Notes under the pieces: model-generated
Seen by the model: the letters and a program-made list of their open reading frames with translations, nothing else
What the model was told of the DNA's origin: nothing
Database searches by the model: none
Part shown: piece after piece, positions 1-9,153 of the stretch
How positions within the stretch are numbered: the first letter of the stretch is position 1
Layout of the letters: each line of letters starts with the position of its first letter
Made by a program: the position numbers and the translations under genes
Assembly: GCA_905235595.1 (NCBI GenBank)
Contig: CAJOMG010000008.1
Coordinates: 1 to 39,812, forward strand
DNA from: an uncultured Desulfovibrio sp.
Lineage (GTDB): Bacteria > Desulfobacterota > Desulfovibrionia > Desulfovibrionales > Desulfovibrionaceae
Direction of reading: 5' to 3'
Length of the DNA stretch: 39,812 nucleotides

Positions 1-44
1 GCCATACATACGCCAAATGTTGCCGCCATAAGCACCTTCTTCAT
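1..44 (-). CDS. Start of an exported protein, cut by the window edge
   Basis: Only the first 14 codons are visible. They read as a lysine pair followed by a hydrophobic stretch (MKKVLMAATFGVCM), which looks like the start of a Sec signal peptide. A GGAG ribosome-binding site lies 7 bases upstream of the chosen ATG at 44. Another in-frame ATG at 50 is too close to that site. The gene follows the two flavodoxins in the same direction, so it is probably the next member of that operon and another exported protein. The function cannot be read. Confidence 0.55.
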   Translation of the reverse strand, partial: MKKVLMAATFGVCM

Positions 45-87
45 AATCATACTCCGTACTATTTGATGAAAGCCCAAGCTATCCGAA

Positions 88-747
88 CTAGTTCGCCGTT
101 GGGAAGCCGAGGCTGTTCAACCACGCATCCACATTCCTCTGTGCACTGGAAACACGCGAACCTCGCACTTCAAATCCTTTCAGAATCCTGGCCTGCGGGC
201 AGAGTCTCCTGAGGTCGCTTTCGCTGCGATTAAAGAGGCTTCCTTCATGGGTACAGAACGGAATGACGTTTCTGTCCCCCAGGTTGTACTTTTCCAAAAA
301 AGTGAAGAAAGGCATGGGCATGGTTCCTCCCCAGATGGGGAAGCCGATGAACACGGTATGATACTCGTCCAGATTGGAAATTTCAGTGGCAATCTGTGGA
401 CGGGCATTGCTTTCCAGTTCCTTCCTGGCCTGTTCTCCCACAGCAGTATACTCTTGTGGGTAGGGAACTACTGTCTTGAGTTCGACCATATCTCCCCCCA
501 CACGGCCATGAATCTGCTTGGCGAGCTGCCGCGTATTGCCGGAGTGGGAAAAATATAAAATCAGCACCTTGTTTCCTTCTGCTTCTGCGGCATAAGCGGA
601 CATTCCGGACAGTGCCGGAGCAACGACTATGCTGGTAGCACCAAGCACTATGCTTTTCAAAAAGCTTCGCCTTGATTGCTGGAGCTTGGTTTGTTGATAA
701 ACAACGGTAACGTAAGACTGCTCAAAAAGGGATCTGAGCCTGCTCAT
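88..747 (-). CDS. Tat-exported flavodoxin (copy 1)
   Basis: The 219-aa protein has a twin-arginine signal (SRRSFLK, residues 25-31), a hydrophobic segment and an alanine-rich cleavage region near residue 54, followed by a flavodoxin domain. The phosphate loop for FMN is clear (YFSHSGNTRQLA, about residues 65-76), as is the later IGFPIWGG segment that usually contacts the flavin ring. Known flavodoxins carry one or two electrons on FMN, normally in the cytoplasm; the signal here predicts a periplasmic electron carrier or small quinone/NAD(P)H-type reductase. A GGGAG ribosome-binding site precedes the ATG. It is a close tandem relative of the gene at 832-1488, separated by 84 bases, so a duplication is likely. 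The electron donor and acceptor cannot be told from sequence. Confidence 0.9.
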   Translation of the reverse strand: MSRLRSLFEQSYVTVVYQQTKLQQSRRSFLKSIVLGATSIVVAPALSGMSAYAAEAEGNKVLILYFSHSGNTRQLAKQIHGRVGGDMVELKTVVPYPQEYTAVGEQARKELESNARPQIATEISNLDEYHTVFIGFPIWGGTMPMPFFTFLEKYNLGDRNVIPFCTHEGSLFNRSESDLRRLCPQARILKGFEVRGSRVSSAQRNVDAWLNSLGFPTAN

Positions 748-831
748 GGAATATTCTCCCGCAAAACCCCAAAATGTGTAATTTGGAGTCAGGATTGTGT
801 CCTGTCATAAAACAGTTCAAAAAAACCAAGC

Positions 832-1488
832 TTAATTCTTCGTCGAAAAACCAAGACCGTTCAACCACGCATCCACATCCTTCTGCGCGCCGGAAACCCG
901 TGAACCTCGCACTTCAAATCCTTTCAAAATTTGCGCCTGCGGGCAGAGTTTCTTCAGATCGCTTTCGCTGCGCCCCAAACGGCTTCCTTCATGGGTACAA
1001 AACGGAATGACGTTTCTGTCTCCCAGGTTGTATTTTTCCAAAAAAGTGAAAAATGGCATGGGTATGGTACCCCACCAATTGGGGAAACCGATGAATACGG
1101 TGCGATACTCGTCCAGATTGGAAATTTCGGTGGCAATCTGCGGACGGGCATTGCTCCGCTGTTCCTTCTGAGCCATATCCACCACTGTGTCATAATCCTG
1201 CGGGTAGGGTGCGACAGTCTTGAGTTCAACCATGTCTCCACCCACGCGGTCATGAATCTGTTCGGCGAGCATCCGCGTATTGCCGGAATGGGAAAAATAA
1301 AGAATCAACACCTTGTTTCCTCCTGCTTCCGCAGCATAAGCGGAGGCTCTGGACAGTATCGGGGCAGCGATTACGGCGGCAGCACCGAGCGCAATGCCTT
1401 TCAAAAAGCCTCGCCTCGACCGGATCATGCTTTCCTGATGCGCAACGACAGTGCGGGACTGCAAAGAGCTTTTGTTGTTCTTGCTCAT
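832..1488 (-). CDS. Tat-exported flavodoxin (copy 2)
   Basis: The 218-aa protein has the same layout as its neighbour: twin-arginine signal SRRGFLK (residues 24-30), hydrophobic core, a cleavage site after an AYAA-type stretch, then a flavodoxin domain with the FMN loop YFSHSGNTRMLA. Large parts match the gene at 88-747 residue for residue (for example the GDRNVIPFCTHEGS stretch), while the signal peptides and a few surface stretches differ. The flavin-contact loop reads IGFPNWWGT here and IGFPIWGGT in copy 1, so the copies may have different redox properties. An AGGAAAA ribosome-binding site lies upstream of the ATG. The upstream neighbour is the decarboxylase-family gene 32 bases away, which suggests one transcript. 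Confidence 0.9.
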   Translation of the reverse strand: MSKNNKSSLQSRTVVAHQESMIRSRRGFLKGIALGAAAVIAAPILSRASAYAAEAGGNKVLILYFSHSGNTRMLAEQIHDRVGGDMVELKTVAPYPQDYDTVVDMAQKEQRSNARPQIATEISNLDEYRTVFIGFPNWWGTIPMPFFTFLEKYNLGDRNVIPFCTHEGSRLGRSESDLKKLCPQAQILKGFEVRGSRVSGAQKDVDAWLNGLGFSTKN

Positions 1489-1520
1489 GGTATATTTTCC
1501 TGTAATACCTGAAAAAATAT

Positions 1521-2408
1521 TTATTTTTCCTGATTAGGCTCAGGGATGACGGCATTGACGCAGGCCAAGGCATTCAGAGTCCTTGGAAAACCGATGTAGG
1601 GAAGGCTCTGCGCCAGCGCGTCAATCAGGTTTTCCTTGGAATTCCCTACCGCCGCATTTCCCTGCACGTGGGAACGAACCTGACTGTCGCAGCCTCCGAG
1701 GGCGGAAATGATGGAAAACGTCAGAAGTTCTCTGGTCTTCAAATCCAGTCCTTTCCTGGTGTAGACATCGCCGAAACAAAATGCAGAAAGATAGTTCTGA
1801 ACAAGAGGCAGTTGGTTGGCCGGAGCCGTCTGGTGCATCGTGTCTATGGCATCGCCAAAGATGGATTTCTGGACTTTCAGCCCGTCAGCATACCGGGAAG
1901 CCTCTGTTACCGCACTCTGACTTTCCACAGGAAGAGGAATATTCTTTGCTCTGAACGTCTCATTTACCAGTTTCAGAGCGGCTTCCGTTTTAGGGAAGCC
2001 GATGTACGGGGCGCACTGATACATGGCCTCCTTAATCTCCACAGGCGTTGTTCCGACGCGCAGGGCCGCATCCACGTGCGTCTTCAAATTCTCCAGAGTC
2101 TGCCCGGAAGTCAGCACTACCAGAGTGATGAGCGCACGCTGCCTGTCGTTCAGTGTGCCGTGGTCTACGATTTCACCATAGATGAGCCTGTCCCGCATGG
2201 CGGCAAAGTCAGGATCGGTGGAAGAAAATGAGGATTCCGTGTTCCCCAGGAATTTTTGCATGTTCCTTTCCGCCGCTATAGACCTGTCCGCGGGGGGATT
2301 CTCTCCGACCTGCGGCGCTGCAAGGGCTATTGTCGAAGCCAGCAGCACGCCACATACCGTAGACAGAATTCCCAAATGCAGTTTGGCATTCTCTTGAATC
2401 TTTCGCAT
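1521..2408 (-). CDS. Exported double carboxymuconolactone-decarboxylase-family protein
   Basis: The 295-aa protein starts with a Sec-type signal (basic start, hydrophobic residues about 12-29, ALAAP cleavage region). Two CMD/AhpD-type helical repeats follow. Both carry the family pattern of a TLN/TRE start, a conserved helix, and a YIGFPRT or YIGFPKT stretch near the end (about residues 150-170 and 265-280). Known members act as decarboxylases or as thiol-dependent peroxidase partners; tandem fusions are common. The ATG at 2408 is preceded by AAAGGAG and gives the signal peptide directly, so I prefer it to upstream starts. It lies 32 bases before the flavodoxin gene in the same direction. The substrate is unknown, and a redox or detoxification role is inferred only from the neighbours. 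Confidence 0.88.
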   Translation of the reverse strand: MRKIQENAKLHLGILSTVCGVLLASTIALAAPQVGENPPADRSIAAERNMQKFLGNTESSFSSTDPDFAAMRDRLIYGEIVDHGTLNDRQRALITLVVLTSGQTLENLKTHVDAALRVGTTPVEIKEAMYQCAPYIGFPKTEAALKLVNETFRAKNIPLPVESQSAVTEASRYADGLKVQKSIFGDAIDTMHQTAPANQLPLVQNYLSAFCFGDVYTRKGLDLKTRELLTFSIISALGGCDSQVRSHVQGNAAVGNSKENLIDALAQSLPYIGFPRTLNALACVNAVIPEPNQEK

Positions 2409-2629
2409 AATGACTCCTTTGATTTCACATAGTTCAGGCGGGAACTCGCGTATGTCAGAACTCCCGGCTCTCTTTATGAGAAGAATACTCTGGCAGATGA
2501 AAGTTGCCAGATATGATTGTTGCAAATTCTTGCCTGATTCTGTAGGAGCGGAACCGCTACAAAAAAAGAAACGCCTTTTCCGATCTACAACTTCATCACC
2601 GTCCTTCGCCTTTTGCCTTCATCCATACA

Positions 2630-2668
2630 AAAAGCCCGACAAGCGCATAACAATGCACATTGCCGGGC
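2630..2668 (-). terminator. Likely rho-independent terminator after the aldo/keto reductase gene
   Basis: An inverted repeat (GCCCG-A-CAA at 2634-2642 and TTG-C-CGGGC at 2660-2668, one mismatch) is followed on the minus strand by a short T run. It sits 34 bases past the stop of the reductase gene at 2702. The rest of the gap from 2409 to 2701 shows only the ribosome-binding site of the decarboxylase gene and a short palindrome near 2541-2560. Confidence 0.55.
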
Positions 2669-2701
2669 CACGCTGACGGAACCTGTGGTTCACAAGGAAA
2701 G

Positions 2702-3700
2702 CTACTGCGCTTTTACCGTGCCCAGCCGCTCGATATCCTTGTCCGTCCTGTTGCCGTGGAGGGTGATCTTGCCCAGTTCCCGTTCAAGAGAGTCAAATTC
2801 CTCATCCGTCAGCGAAACTTCGGCTGCGCCAAGGTTTTCAATCACCCGTTCTTCCCGGCGCATTCCCGGAATCGGGACGATGAAGTCCTTTTTGTGCAGC
2901 ATCCACGCCAATGAAATCTGCGCCGGAGTCGCCTTTTTGGCTTGCGCGTAACGATGCAGCAAATCAAGCAGGGGCTGATTGGCTTCCACGTTTTCCCGTG
3001 CAAAGCGCGTGATGACACGCCGCACGTCGTCACCGGAATACGTGGTTTCCTTATTGTATTTTCCGCTCAAAAAACCGCTGGCAAGAGGAGAAAAGGGAAC
3101 GAAACCGATCCCCAGTTCTTCGCAGGCAGGAATGACATCCTTTTCAAACATCCTTTCCATCATCGAATATTCGCTCTGGACGGCCGTGATGGGAGTGACA
3201 CCATGCGCCCGCCGGATCTGCTCTTCCGAAGACTGGGACTGTCCCCATCCCCTGATCTTACCCTCGCGGATCAGTTCTCCCATCCACAAGGCCACCTCCT
3301 CCACATTGCTGCCTTCGGGAACCCTGTGCTGATAATACAGATCGACATAATCCGTTCCCAGCCGCCGGAGGGAGTCTTCGAGGGCTTTCCGGATGCCCTT
3401 TCGGCTCAGTTTTCCTTCTGGCAGATCCTGCCCGGCAAGCGCGATGGGAGAAAACTTCGTAGCCAGAACAATCCTGTCCCGGAAGGGCGCAACCGCCTTG
3501 CCGACCAGTTCTTCGTTGATATAAGGGCCGTAGCCCTCGGCCGTATCAAAGAAGGTGCAGCCCAGTTCATACGCCTTGCGTATCAGCCGGATGGATTCCT
3601 CTTCAGCAGGAACAGCACCGTAACCGTGACTGAACCCCATACACCCCATGCCAACGGCAGAAACTTCCATGCCGCTTTTTCCCAATATCCTTGTTTTCAT
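2702..3700 (-). CDS. Aldo/keto reductase, cytoplasmic
   Basis: The 332-aa protein is a standard-length NADPH-dependent aldo/keto reductase with a TIM-barrel fold. The catalytic tetrad is visible: Asp52 and Tyr57 (FFDTAEGYG), Lys82 (LATKF) and His125 (YYQHR). The VPIPG stretch near residue 275 belongs to the cofactor phosphate-binding end. There is no signal peptide, unlike the second aldo/keto reductase in this cluster, so the two probably act on the two sides of the membrane. The family reduces aldehydes and ketones; the YQHR subgroup includes many oxidative-stress and xenobiotic reductases. An AGGAC site precedes the ATG. It is followed by a likely terminator, so it may end one transcription unit. 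Confidence 0.93.
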   Translation of the reverse strand: MKTRILGKSGMEVSAVGMGCMGFSHGYGAVPAEEESIRLIRKAYELGCTFFDTAEGYGPYINEELVGKAVAPFRDRIVLATKFSPIALAGQDLPEGKLSRKGIRKALEDSLRRLGTDYVDLYYQHRVPEGSNVEEVALWMGELIREGKIRGWGQSQSSEEQIRRAHGVTPITAVQSEYSMMERMFEKDVIPACEELGIGFVPFSPLASGFLSGKYNKETTYSGDDVRRVITRFARENVEANQPLLDLLHRYAQAKKATPAQISLAWMLHKKDFIVPIPGMRREERVIENLGAAEVSLTDEEFDSLERELGKITLHGNRTDKDIERLGTVKAQ

Positions 3701-3735
3701 ATCCTGTCCTCATTGGTTTATATAATCCGTTTTGT

Positions 3736-4623
3736 CTATACGGCGATCCTTTCGCCGCAGGGCTCGGCACATAGGCCTGCTGACCGCCCGCCCGTTACAA
3801 GGATTTCAGCTCCGGAACAGTCATCGTCACGGATGATTTCATCAACGGAGGGAACCACTATGCGCCCCGAACGGGGATTCTTGATGCTGTCTACGGGGGT
3901 GGTGATAACGGCGTCCACATCCGACTTTTCAAAACAGAGATCGGAATCCACGACTTCACAGTCAATCAGCTTCAGCGCGTTGCAGTAGCAAAGCGGCTGG
4001 GAGCTGAGTATTCTGCAATGCTCAAGAGTGAGGTTGTCGGAATACCAGCCGAGAAATTCTCCGCGAAGCACGCTGTTTCTGACGGTAACATTATGCGCGT
4101 GCCAGAAGGCGTCCCTGCTGGTAATATCACAATACTCAAAAACGGCATCATGCAGGTATTGCAGCGAGTATTTTCCTCTGAAGCGCACATCGCTGAAGAC
4201 CAGCCTTCCGGCGTGCAACATGAAGTAGTCGCTTTCCACCGTACAGCCTTCCATCGTGAATTCATGGGAAAACCAGCCGAATTCATCCGATTTGATGTCG
4301 CAGTTGCGGACAGTCACATCCCGGCACTCGCGAAATGCCTTGATGCCGTGCAGCTCGCTGCCCGTGACGGCAACGTGATCCGAATACCAGAGAGCCGCGC
4401 GGCATCCTTCGGACATGCGGCACTCCCGAATATCCAGCCGGTGCACATGCCAGAACGGATAACGCAGATCGAAAGAGCAATGTTCGGCAACAATATCCGA
4501 AGCTTCCTTGACAGCGCTTTCCCCATCGCCCGGGCCGGCAAAGGTGCAGTCCAGCAGACGCATATTGCTGACGCCGTACAGGGCGCGCTCCTCGTCATAG
4601 GTTTGATTTGCTATGGTTTTCAT
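3736..4623 (-). CDS. DUF3737 family right-handed beta-helix protein
   Basis: The 295-aa protein consists of repeated short strands with the rhythm of a right-handed beta-helix: clusters such as VTVRNCDI, FTMEGCTV and LTLEHCRI recur about every 20 residues, many with an inward-pointing Cys. Aromatic FWHAH, FWHVH and GWYSD turns repeat as well. This matches the DUF3737 family, whose biochemical role is not established to my knowledge. There is no signal peptide. I chose the start at 4623 because the family usually begins MKTI-NQTYDEERALYG; the ribosome-binding site is weak and an upstream ATG at 4644 remains possible. It lies 28 bases after the alcohol dehydrogenase gene in the same direction. 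Confidence 0.85.
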   Translation of the reverse strand: MKTIANQTYDEERALYGVSNMRLLDCTFAGPGDGESAVKEASDIVAEHCSFDLRYPFWHVHRLDIRECRMSEGCRAALWYSDHVAVTGSELHGIKAFRECRDVTVRNCDIKSDEFGWFSHEFTMEGCTVESDYFMLHAGRLVFSDVRFRGKYSLQYLHDAVFEYCDITSRDAFWHAHNVTVRNSVLRGEFLGWYSDNLTLEHCRILSSQPLCYCNALKLIDCEVVDSDLCFEKSDVDAVITTPVDSIKNPRSGRIVVPSVDEIIRDDDCSGAEILVTGGRSAGLCAEPCGERIAV

Positions 4624-4651
4624 CAGTTTAATCCGTTTTTTCATGCAGGCA

Positions 4652-5701
4652 TTACGGCCTGATGACGGTTTTCAGAACGGATTCAGCAGGGGAAATCTGC
4701 TTTTCGAAAGCGTACTGAAGCCGCTCCAGGGGCAGAATGTCGGTCACATACTTTTCAACGTCGATGAAACCTTTGGCAATGAGGTCAATGGTTTCTTCAA
4801 ATTCCTTGCGGGTGCAGGATACGCTGCCGGTCAGGCGGACCTCATGCAGAACGGCGCGATTCAGCTCAAAGGGAACTGTAGGCGTCATCGAATTGCCGAT
4901 CATGACGATTTCGCCGCCGGGCTTCACGCCGTCCAAACAGGCGGCAAGCGATTCTCCCGCGCCGACAGCTTCAAAAACGACATCGAAGCCTCCATCGGAA
5001 GCCGCCTGCATCTTCGCGGCACGATCGGGATCATTCCCGTCAAAATAAAGGTCAAAATCGCCTATTTCCCGTGCCTTTCCCGTTTGCCGTTCGTCAATTT
5101 TGGACATGGCCAGACAGGAAGCCCCCGCTTTCCTGGCCAACCCGCCGATAAGCTGCGCGATAATACCGCTGCCGACCACTAGCACTTTATCATGCAACTT
5201 CAGGCTGGACTGTCTGACCGCATGATACGCAACCATCAGGGGATCAATCAGCCCGGCGGCGACGTCCGACACCGTATCCGGCAGCCTGTAGGCGTTCCCC
5301 GCCTTGCCGACAAAATACTCCGCATAGCCGCCGTTGCAGACGAAACCAATATAATTGGTACCGTGTACTTCCCGGCAAAGATGCTCCTTGCCCGCCCGGC
5401 ACATGTCACATGCACCGCAGTATAGATTGGCCCAGAAGGTCACGCGATCGCCAATGCGGAAATCGCTGTCGCCGGGGTCGACAACCTCACCGCAAAATTC
5501 ATGCCCCATATGAAAATCGGCGATAGGTTCCGGGTTCCAGCCCTTTCCGGCTTTCCACATGTGGATGTCACTGCCGCATACGCCGCAGGCGGAAACACGT
5601 ATCTTCAACATGCCAGGAGCCATTTCCGGAACGGGTACCTGCCTGATTTCAATCCGCTGCGGCCCGGTCAGAACACCGGCCTTCATCATTTCCTGTTTCA
5701 T
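4652..5701 (-). CDS. Zinc-dependent medium-chain alcohol dehydrogenase
   Basis: The 349-aa protein is a medium-chain dehydrogenase/reductase. Catalytic zinc ligands are Cys42 (GVCGSD) and His67-Glu68 (GHE). A structural zinc lobe has Cys95, Cys98, Cys101 and Cys109. The Rossmann segment VVGSGIIAQ lies near residue 175, and FDVVFEAVGAG and GGEIVMIG follow, as in sorbitol/threonine dehydrogenase relatives. It should oxidise a secondary alcohol or polyol, or reduce the ketone, with NAD(P)H in the cytoplasm. AAGGAG precedes the ATG. In this cluster it may interconvert products of the two aldo/keto reductases, but that is inference; the substrate cannot be assigned. Confidence 0.93.
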   Translation of the reverse strand: MKQEMMKAGVLTGPQRIEIRQVPVPEMAPGMLKIRVSACGVCGSDIHMWKAGKGWNPEPIADFHMGHEFCGEVVDPGDSDFRIGDRVTFWANLYCGACDMCRAGKEHLCREVHGTNYIGFVCNGGYAEYFVGKAGNAYRLPDTVSDVAAGLIDPLMVAYHAVRQSSLKLHDKVLVVGSGIIAQLIGGLARKAGASCLAMSKIDERQTGKAREIGDFDLYFDGNDPDRAAKMQAASDGGFDVVFEAVGAGESLAACLDGVKPGGEIVMIGNSMTPTVPFELNRAVLHEVRLTGSVSCTRKEFEETIDLIAKGFIDVEKYVTDILPLERLQYAFEKQISPAESVLKTVIRP

Positions 5702-5793
5702 ATCGATTCTCCTTTTTCAGAATAGGAAGAAATAAGTCTTTGAGTCTTGTTACAGCGCAGGACGTTGAAAAAGGCTCTATGCCATGAACTTTG

Positions 5794-5827
5794 GCGGACA
5801 TCTGTCCTGTTTTGTCCAGATGTCCGC
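5794..5827. repeat. Perfect 11-bp inverted repeat upstream of the alcohol dehydrogenase gene
   Basis: GCGGACATCTG (5794-5804) and CAGATGTCCGC (5817-5827) are perfect inverted copies around a 12-base loop. The structure lies in the 145-base gap between the Tat aldo/keto reductase and the alcohol dehydrogenase, 93 bases upstream of the latter. No T run follows on either strand, so it is not a typical terminator. A regulator site or an mRNA leader structure fits better. Confidence 0.7.
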
Positions 5828-5846
5828 TTAAGGACAAAATGTACCG

Positions 5847-7064
<1,218 letters not shown>

Positions 7065-7074
7065 CTATATGTTT

Positions 7075-8076
7075 TCATTTTGACGCATCCAATCCCACAA
7101 GCATGGCCGGATTTGTGCGCACCATCAGGTCAATGTTTTTCCGGGACATGCCCCTTTTGAGCAAGGCGTTGATGCACATGCGCATTCCGTCCAGAGGATG
7201 TGGCATATTAACCTGCCCAAGATCGGTAGTGATGAAACTGCGCTCGGGAATTAGTGCCGCGTAGGCGGCAAATTCATCATCACTCATTCGTTCATTCATG
7301 GGTACGCCGGTTCCCGGCCCCCACAGGTTCGTGATGTAGCTGTATTCTATAAAACCGCCGAGTTCCGCCACGCGCATAATCTGGGCCTGGGTCATCTTCC
7401 AGATATGGGAATTGGCGTGGGTCACCACGAACTTTCCTACCCCTACCTCTTTTGCCTGTTTTGCGAGTACCAAGCTTTCTTCGGGCGAACAGTGCCCGGT
7501 TGCGAAAATAATGTTGGCCTCGGCACAGAGTTCCATAACCCTGGTCACTTCCGGTAAAACTTTCCCGGTATCACTCAGGACAGGAATGCCCTTTCCAGGT
7601 AACTTGTCGTGAGCGTGCTGATATGCCGCCGCCTGCGTGGGCATCCAAATGCACTTGCAGAAGTTCCCCGTTGTCTTTACAGCCATCTCGGCTGCGTACA
7701 CATTGACGCTGTCACCATGTGTCCTGTTCATACACAAACTGCCGAAGCAGGCGAAACCTGGAAGGGCCTGCCGTATAAGGTACACCCTGTCATGGCAGCT
7801 CCACTCGTTGGATTTGAACATCACCGAGCGGTATCCCGCTTTCTGAGCCTCGCGGGCGAAGGACAGCTCGTCAATAGCTCTGGCCTTTACATCCGGCGCG
7901 GCATGAACATGGATGTCGCTAACCCCTTTCAATATTTCATCCCGCACAGCGGAGTCCTCTGGAAGAGCGGCATGCGCGGACGGCCCGCCCGTCGCTCCAA
8001 ACATGAGCGTTGCGCCTCCGACAATTCCGGCAGCCTTGATAAAACCTCTGCGTGTCCATACGGATGTCGGATTCAT
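7075..8076 (-). CDS. Tat-exported amidohydrolase-like protein (DUF6282 type)
   Basis: The 333-aa protein begins with a twin-arginine signal (TRRGFIK, residues 8-14) and a signal core ending near AHAAL. The mature part opens with an amidohydrolase-type metal motif, DIHVHAAPD (His56, His58). Further candidate ligands are ATGHCSPEE, VVTHANSH and the late ITTDLGQ aspartate, in the usual order of a metal-dependent TIM-barrel hydrolase. It resembles the DUF6282 group, which has no agreed substrate. GAGGA precedes the ATG. It lies between the cupin and the aldo/keto reductase with small gaps, so it is probably co-transcribed and acts in the periplasm with them. Confidence 0.88.
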   Translation of the reverse strand: MNPTSVWTRRGFIKAAGIVGGATLMFGATGGPSAHAALPEDSAVRDEILKGVSDIHVHAAPDVKARAIDELSFAREAQKAGYRSVMFKSNEWSCHDRVYLIRQALPGFACFGSLCMNRTHGDSVNVYAAEMAVKTTGNFCKCIWMPTQAAAYQHAHDKLPGKGIPVLSDTGKVLPEVTRVMELCAEANIIFATGHCSPEESLVLAKQAKEVGVGKFVVTHANSHIWKMTQAQIMRVAELGGFIEYSYITNLWGPGTGVPMNERMSDDEFAAYAALIPERSFITTDLGQVNMPHPLDGMRMCINALLKRGMSRKNIDLMVRTNPAMLVGLDASK

Positions 8077-8135
8077 ACATTCCTCGATGTGATGCCACCT
8101 TCTCCCTTCTCAGGTTGAAGGCGGACCTGTTATGG

Positions 8136-8630
8136 CTATTTCCCGTTGTACTGCTCGTCAGTCACCTTTTCCATCCACTCGACAACCTTGCCGGGTTCTT
8201 TTTCCTCACAAATGGAAATATGCGACATGGAGCTGTTGGGCGCAGCCCCGTGCCAGTGCTTGACGCCCACAGGACAAATAACAACGTCACCCGGCCGGAC
8301 TTCCTGAACAGGTTTGCCCCATTCCTGCGTCCGGCCCTCGCCGGAAGTGATGATCAACACCTGTCCTACAGGATGAATATGCCAGTTGGAACGAGCACCG
8401 GGCTCAAACGTCACACTACCGCCGCTGGAACGCATGTCATTGTTGGCCGGGTACAACGGGTCAATACGCACGTTGCCAGTAAAAAACTGGGCGGCCCCCT
8501 TGATGGCGGCCTGCTCACCGTTACGGATAATCGTCTGTACCTTGCCTGTTTCCGCGGCAAATGCCTGTCCGGCAGAAAGACCGGTCGTGACAGTCAAAGC
8601 CAAGGCCATACACATCATAGCGTTTTTCAT
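8136..8630 (-). CDS. Exported single-domain cupin
   Basis: The 164-aa protein has a Sec signal peptide (MKNAMMCMALALTV to AFAAE, cleavage near residue 26) and one cupin barrel. The first cupin motif (SNWHIHPVGQVLIITSGEG, about residues 92-110) holds two histidines, and the second (RPGDVVICPVGVKHWHG) another, so a metal site is likely. Small cupins of this kind occur beside carboxymuconolactone-decarboxylase, flavodoxin and aldo/keto reductase genes in other bacteria; function is generally unassigned. AGGAG stands before the ATG. It is the first gene of the cargo cluster, about 95 bases after the AlpA-like gene. Confidence 0.9.
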   Translation of the reverse strand: MKNAMMCMALALTVTTGLSAGQAFAAETGKVQTIIRNGEQAAIKGAAQFFTGNVRIDPLYPANNDMRSSGGSVTFEPGARSNWHIHPVGQVLIITSGEGRTQEWGKPVQEVRPGDVVICPVGVKHWHGAAPNSSMSHISICEEKEPGKVVEWMEKVTDEQYNGK

Positions 8631-8725
8631 ACTATCGTCTCCTGTTGGTTCAAAGTGTATGGCAGCATAATAGGCATCTGGCCCTCCTTGAACCAGCTAC
8701 GATCCTCGCATCTTTTTGCCTATTC

Positions 8726-8983
8726 CTATAGCCTCCCGTTTCGACAGAACCTGTTTCCGATTCGCCCAAATAAGAAAAAAACAGCACTGTCCCCCTCGGG
8801 ATTGCTGATCTGTGCTGCCAATTTTTCAATGTCGCTCTTGCGCCAGGCAGTGGTCCTTGGACTTGGGTGGACCGGCTTGGGATAACGCCCACTCCGGCAT
8901 CCATTCCACCAGGTGCTCTTGCTGACGGGGATAATCTTCAGAACCTGTGGCAGACGAAGCAACGTGGCGTCACTCTCATTCAT
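8726..8983 (-). CDS. AlpA-family phage-type regulator (cargo side)
   Basis: The 85-aa protein is a small winged-helix DNA-binding protein of the AlpA family. It shows LLRLPQVLKIIPVSKSTWW, an arginine-rich turn, RYPKPVHPSPRTTAWR and DIEKLAAQI, in the family order. AlpA proteins control excision and late genes in P4-like elements. AAGGAG lies before the ATG. The last 20 or so residues after the domain are not typical of the family and may be a read-through of a shorter ancestor. It lies between the primase gene and the redox cargo, so it could act as excisionase or as a regulator of either; which is not known. Confidence 0.9.
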   Translation of the reverse strand: MNESDATLLRLPQVLKIIPVSKSTWWNGCRSGRYPKPVHPSPRTTAWRKSDIEKLAAQISNPEGDSAVFFLFGRIGNRFCRNGRL

Positions 8984-9048
8984 GATGGTTTACTCCTTGT
9001 TATGACATACAGGGATGCATGCGTTGGAAATACTTTGTCCCCATACTT

Positions 9049-9138
9049 TGCAGGACAATGCAGGACGTGCAGGACAAACATACAACGCCAAGGCTTTTCT
9101 TCCGCCTGCAGCTTGATTTCCTGCAGGACATGCAGGAC
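9049..9138. repeat. Five TGCAGGAC short direct repeats (cluster 1)
   Basis: The 8-mer TGCAGGAC occurs at 9049, 9059, 9068, 9122 and 9131, with 9-10 base steps inside each group. The cluster fills part of the 170-base gap between the AlpA-like gene and the end of the primase gene. The same unit appears in the opposite orientation inside the primase gene at 10450-10541. The step is close to one DNA turn, which fits multiple protein-binding sites, but mobile mini-repeat expansion is an alternative. Confidence 0.8.
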
Positions 9139-9153
9139 GGTAAAGAAATACAA

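Noticed and set aside
2942..3988. Plus-strand open frame of 348 codons
   Set aside because: It lies opposite the aldo/keto reductase and DUF3737 genes, has no family resemblance, and mirrors the codon pattern of the real genes.
5649..5837. Minus-strand 62-codon frame before the alcohol dehydrogenase
   Set aside because: It crosses the perfect inverted repeat and overlaps the dehydrogenase start, with no ribosome-binding site or family match.
8640..8660. GGTTCAAA near 8645 as the left attachment site
   Set aside because: Only eight bases match the tRNA T-loop region, which is expected by chance, and the flanks do not match.
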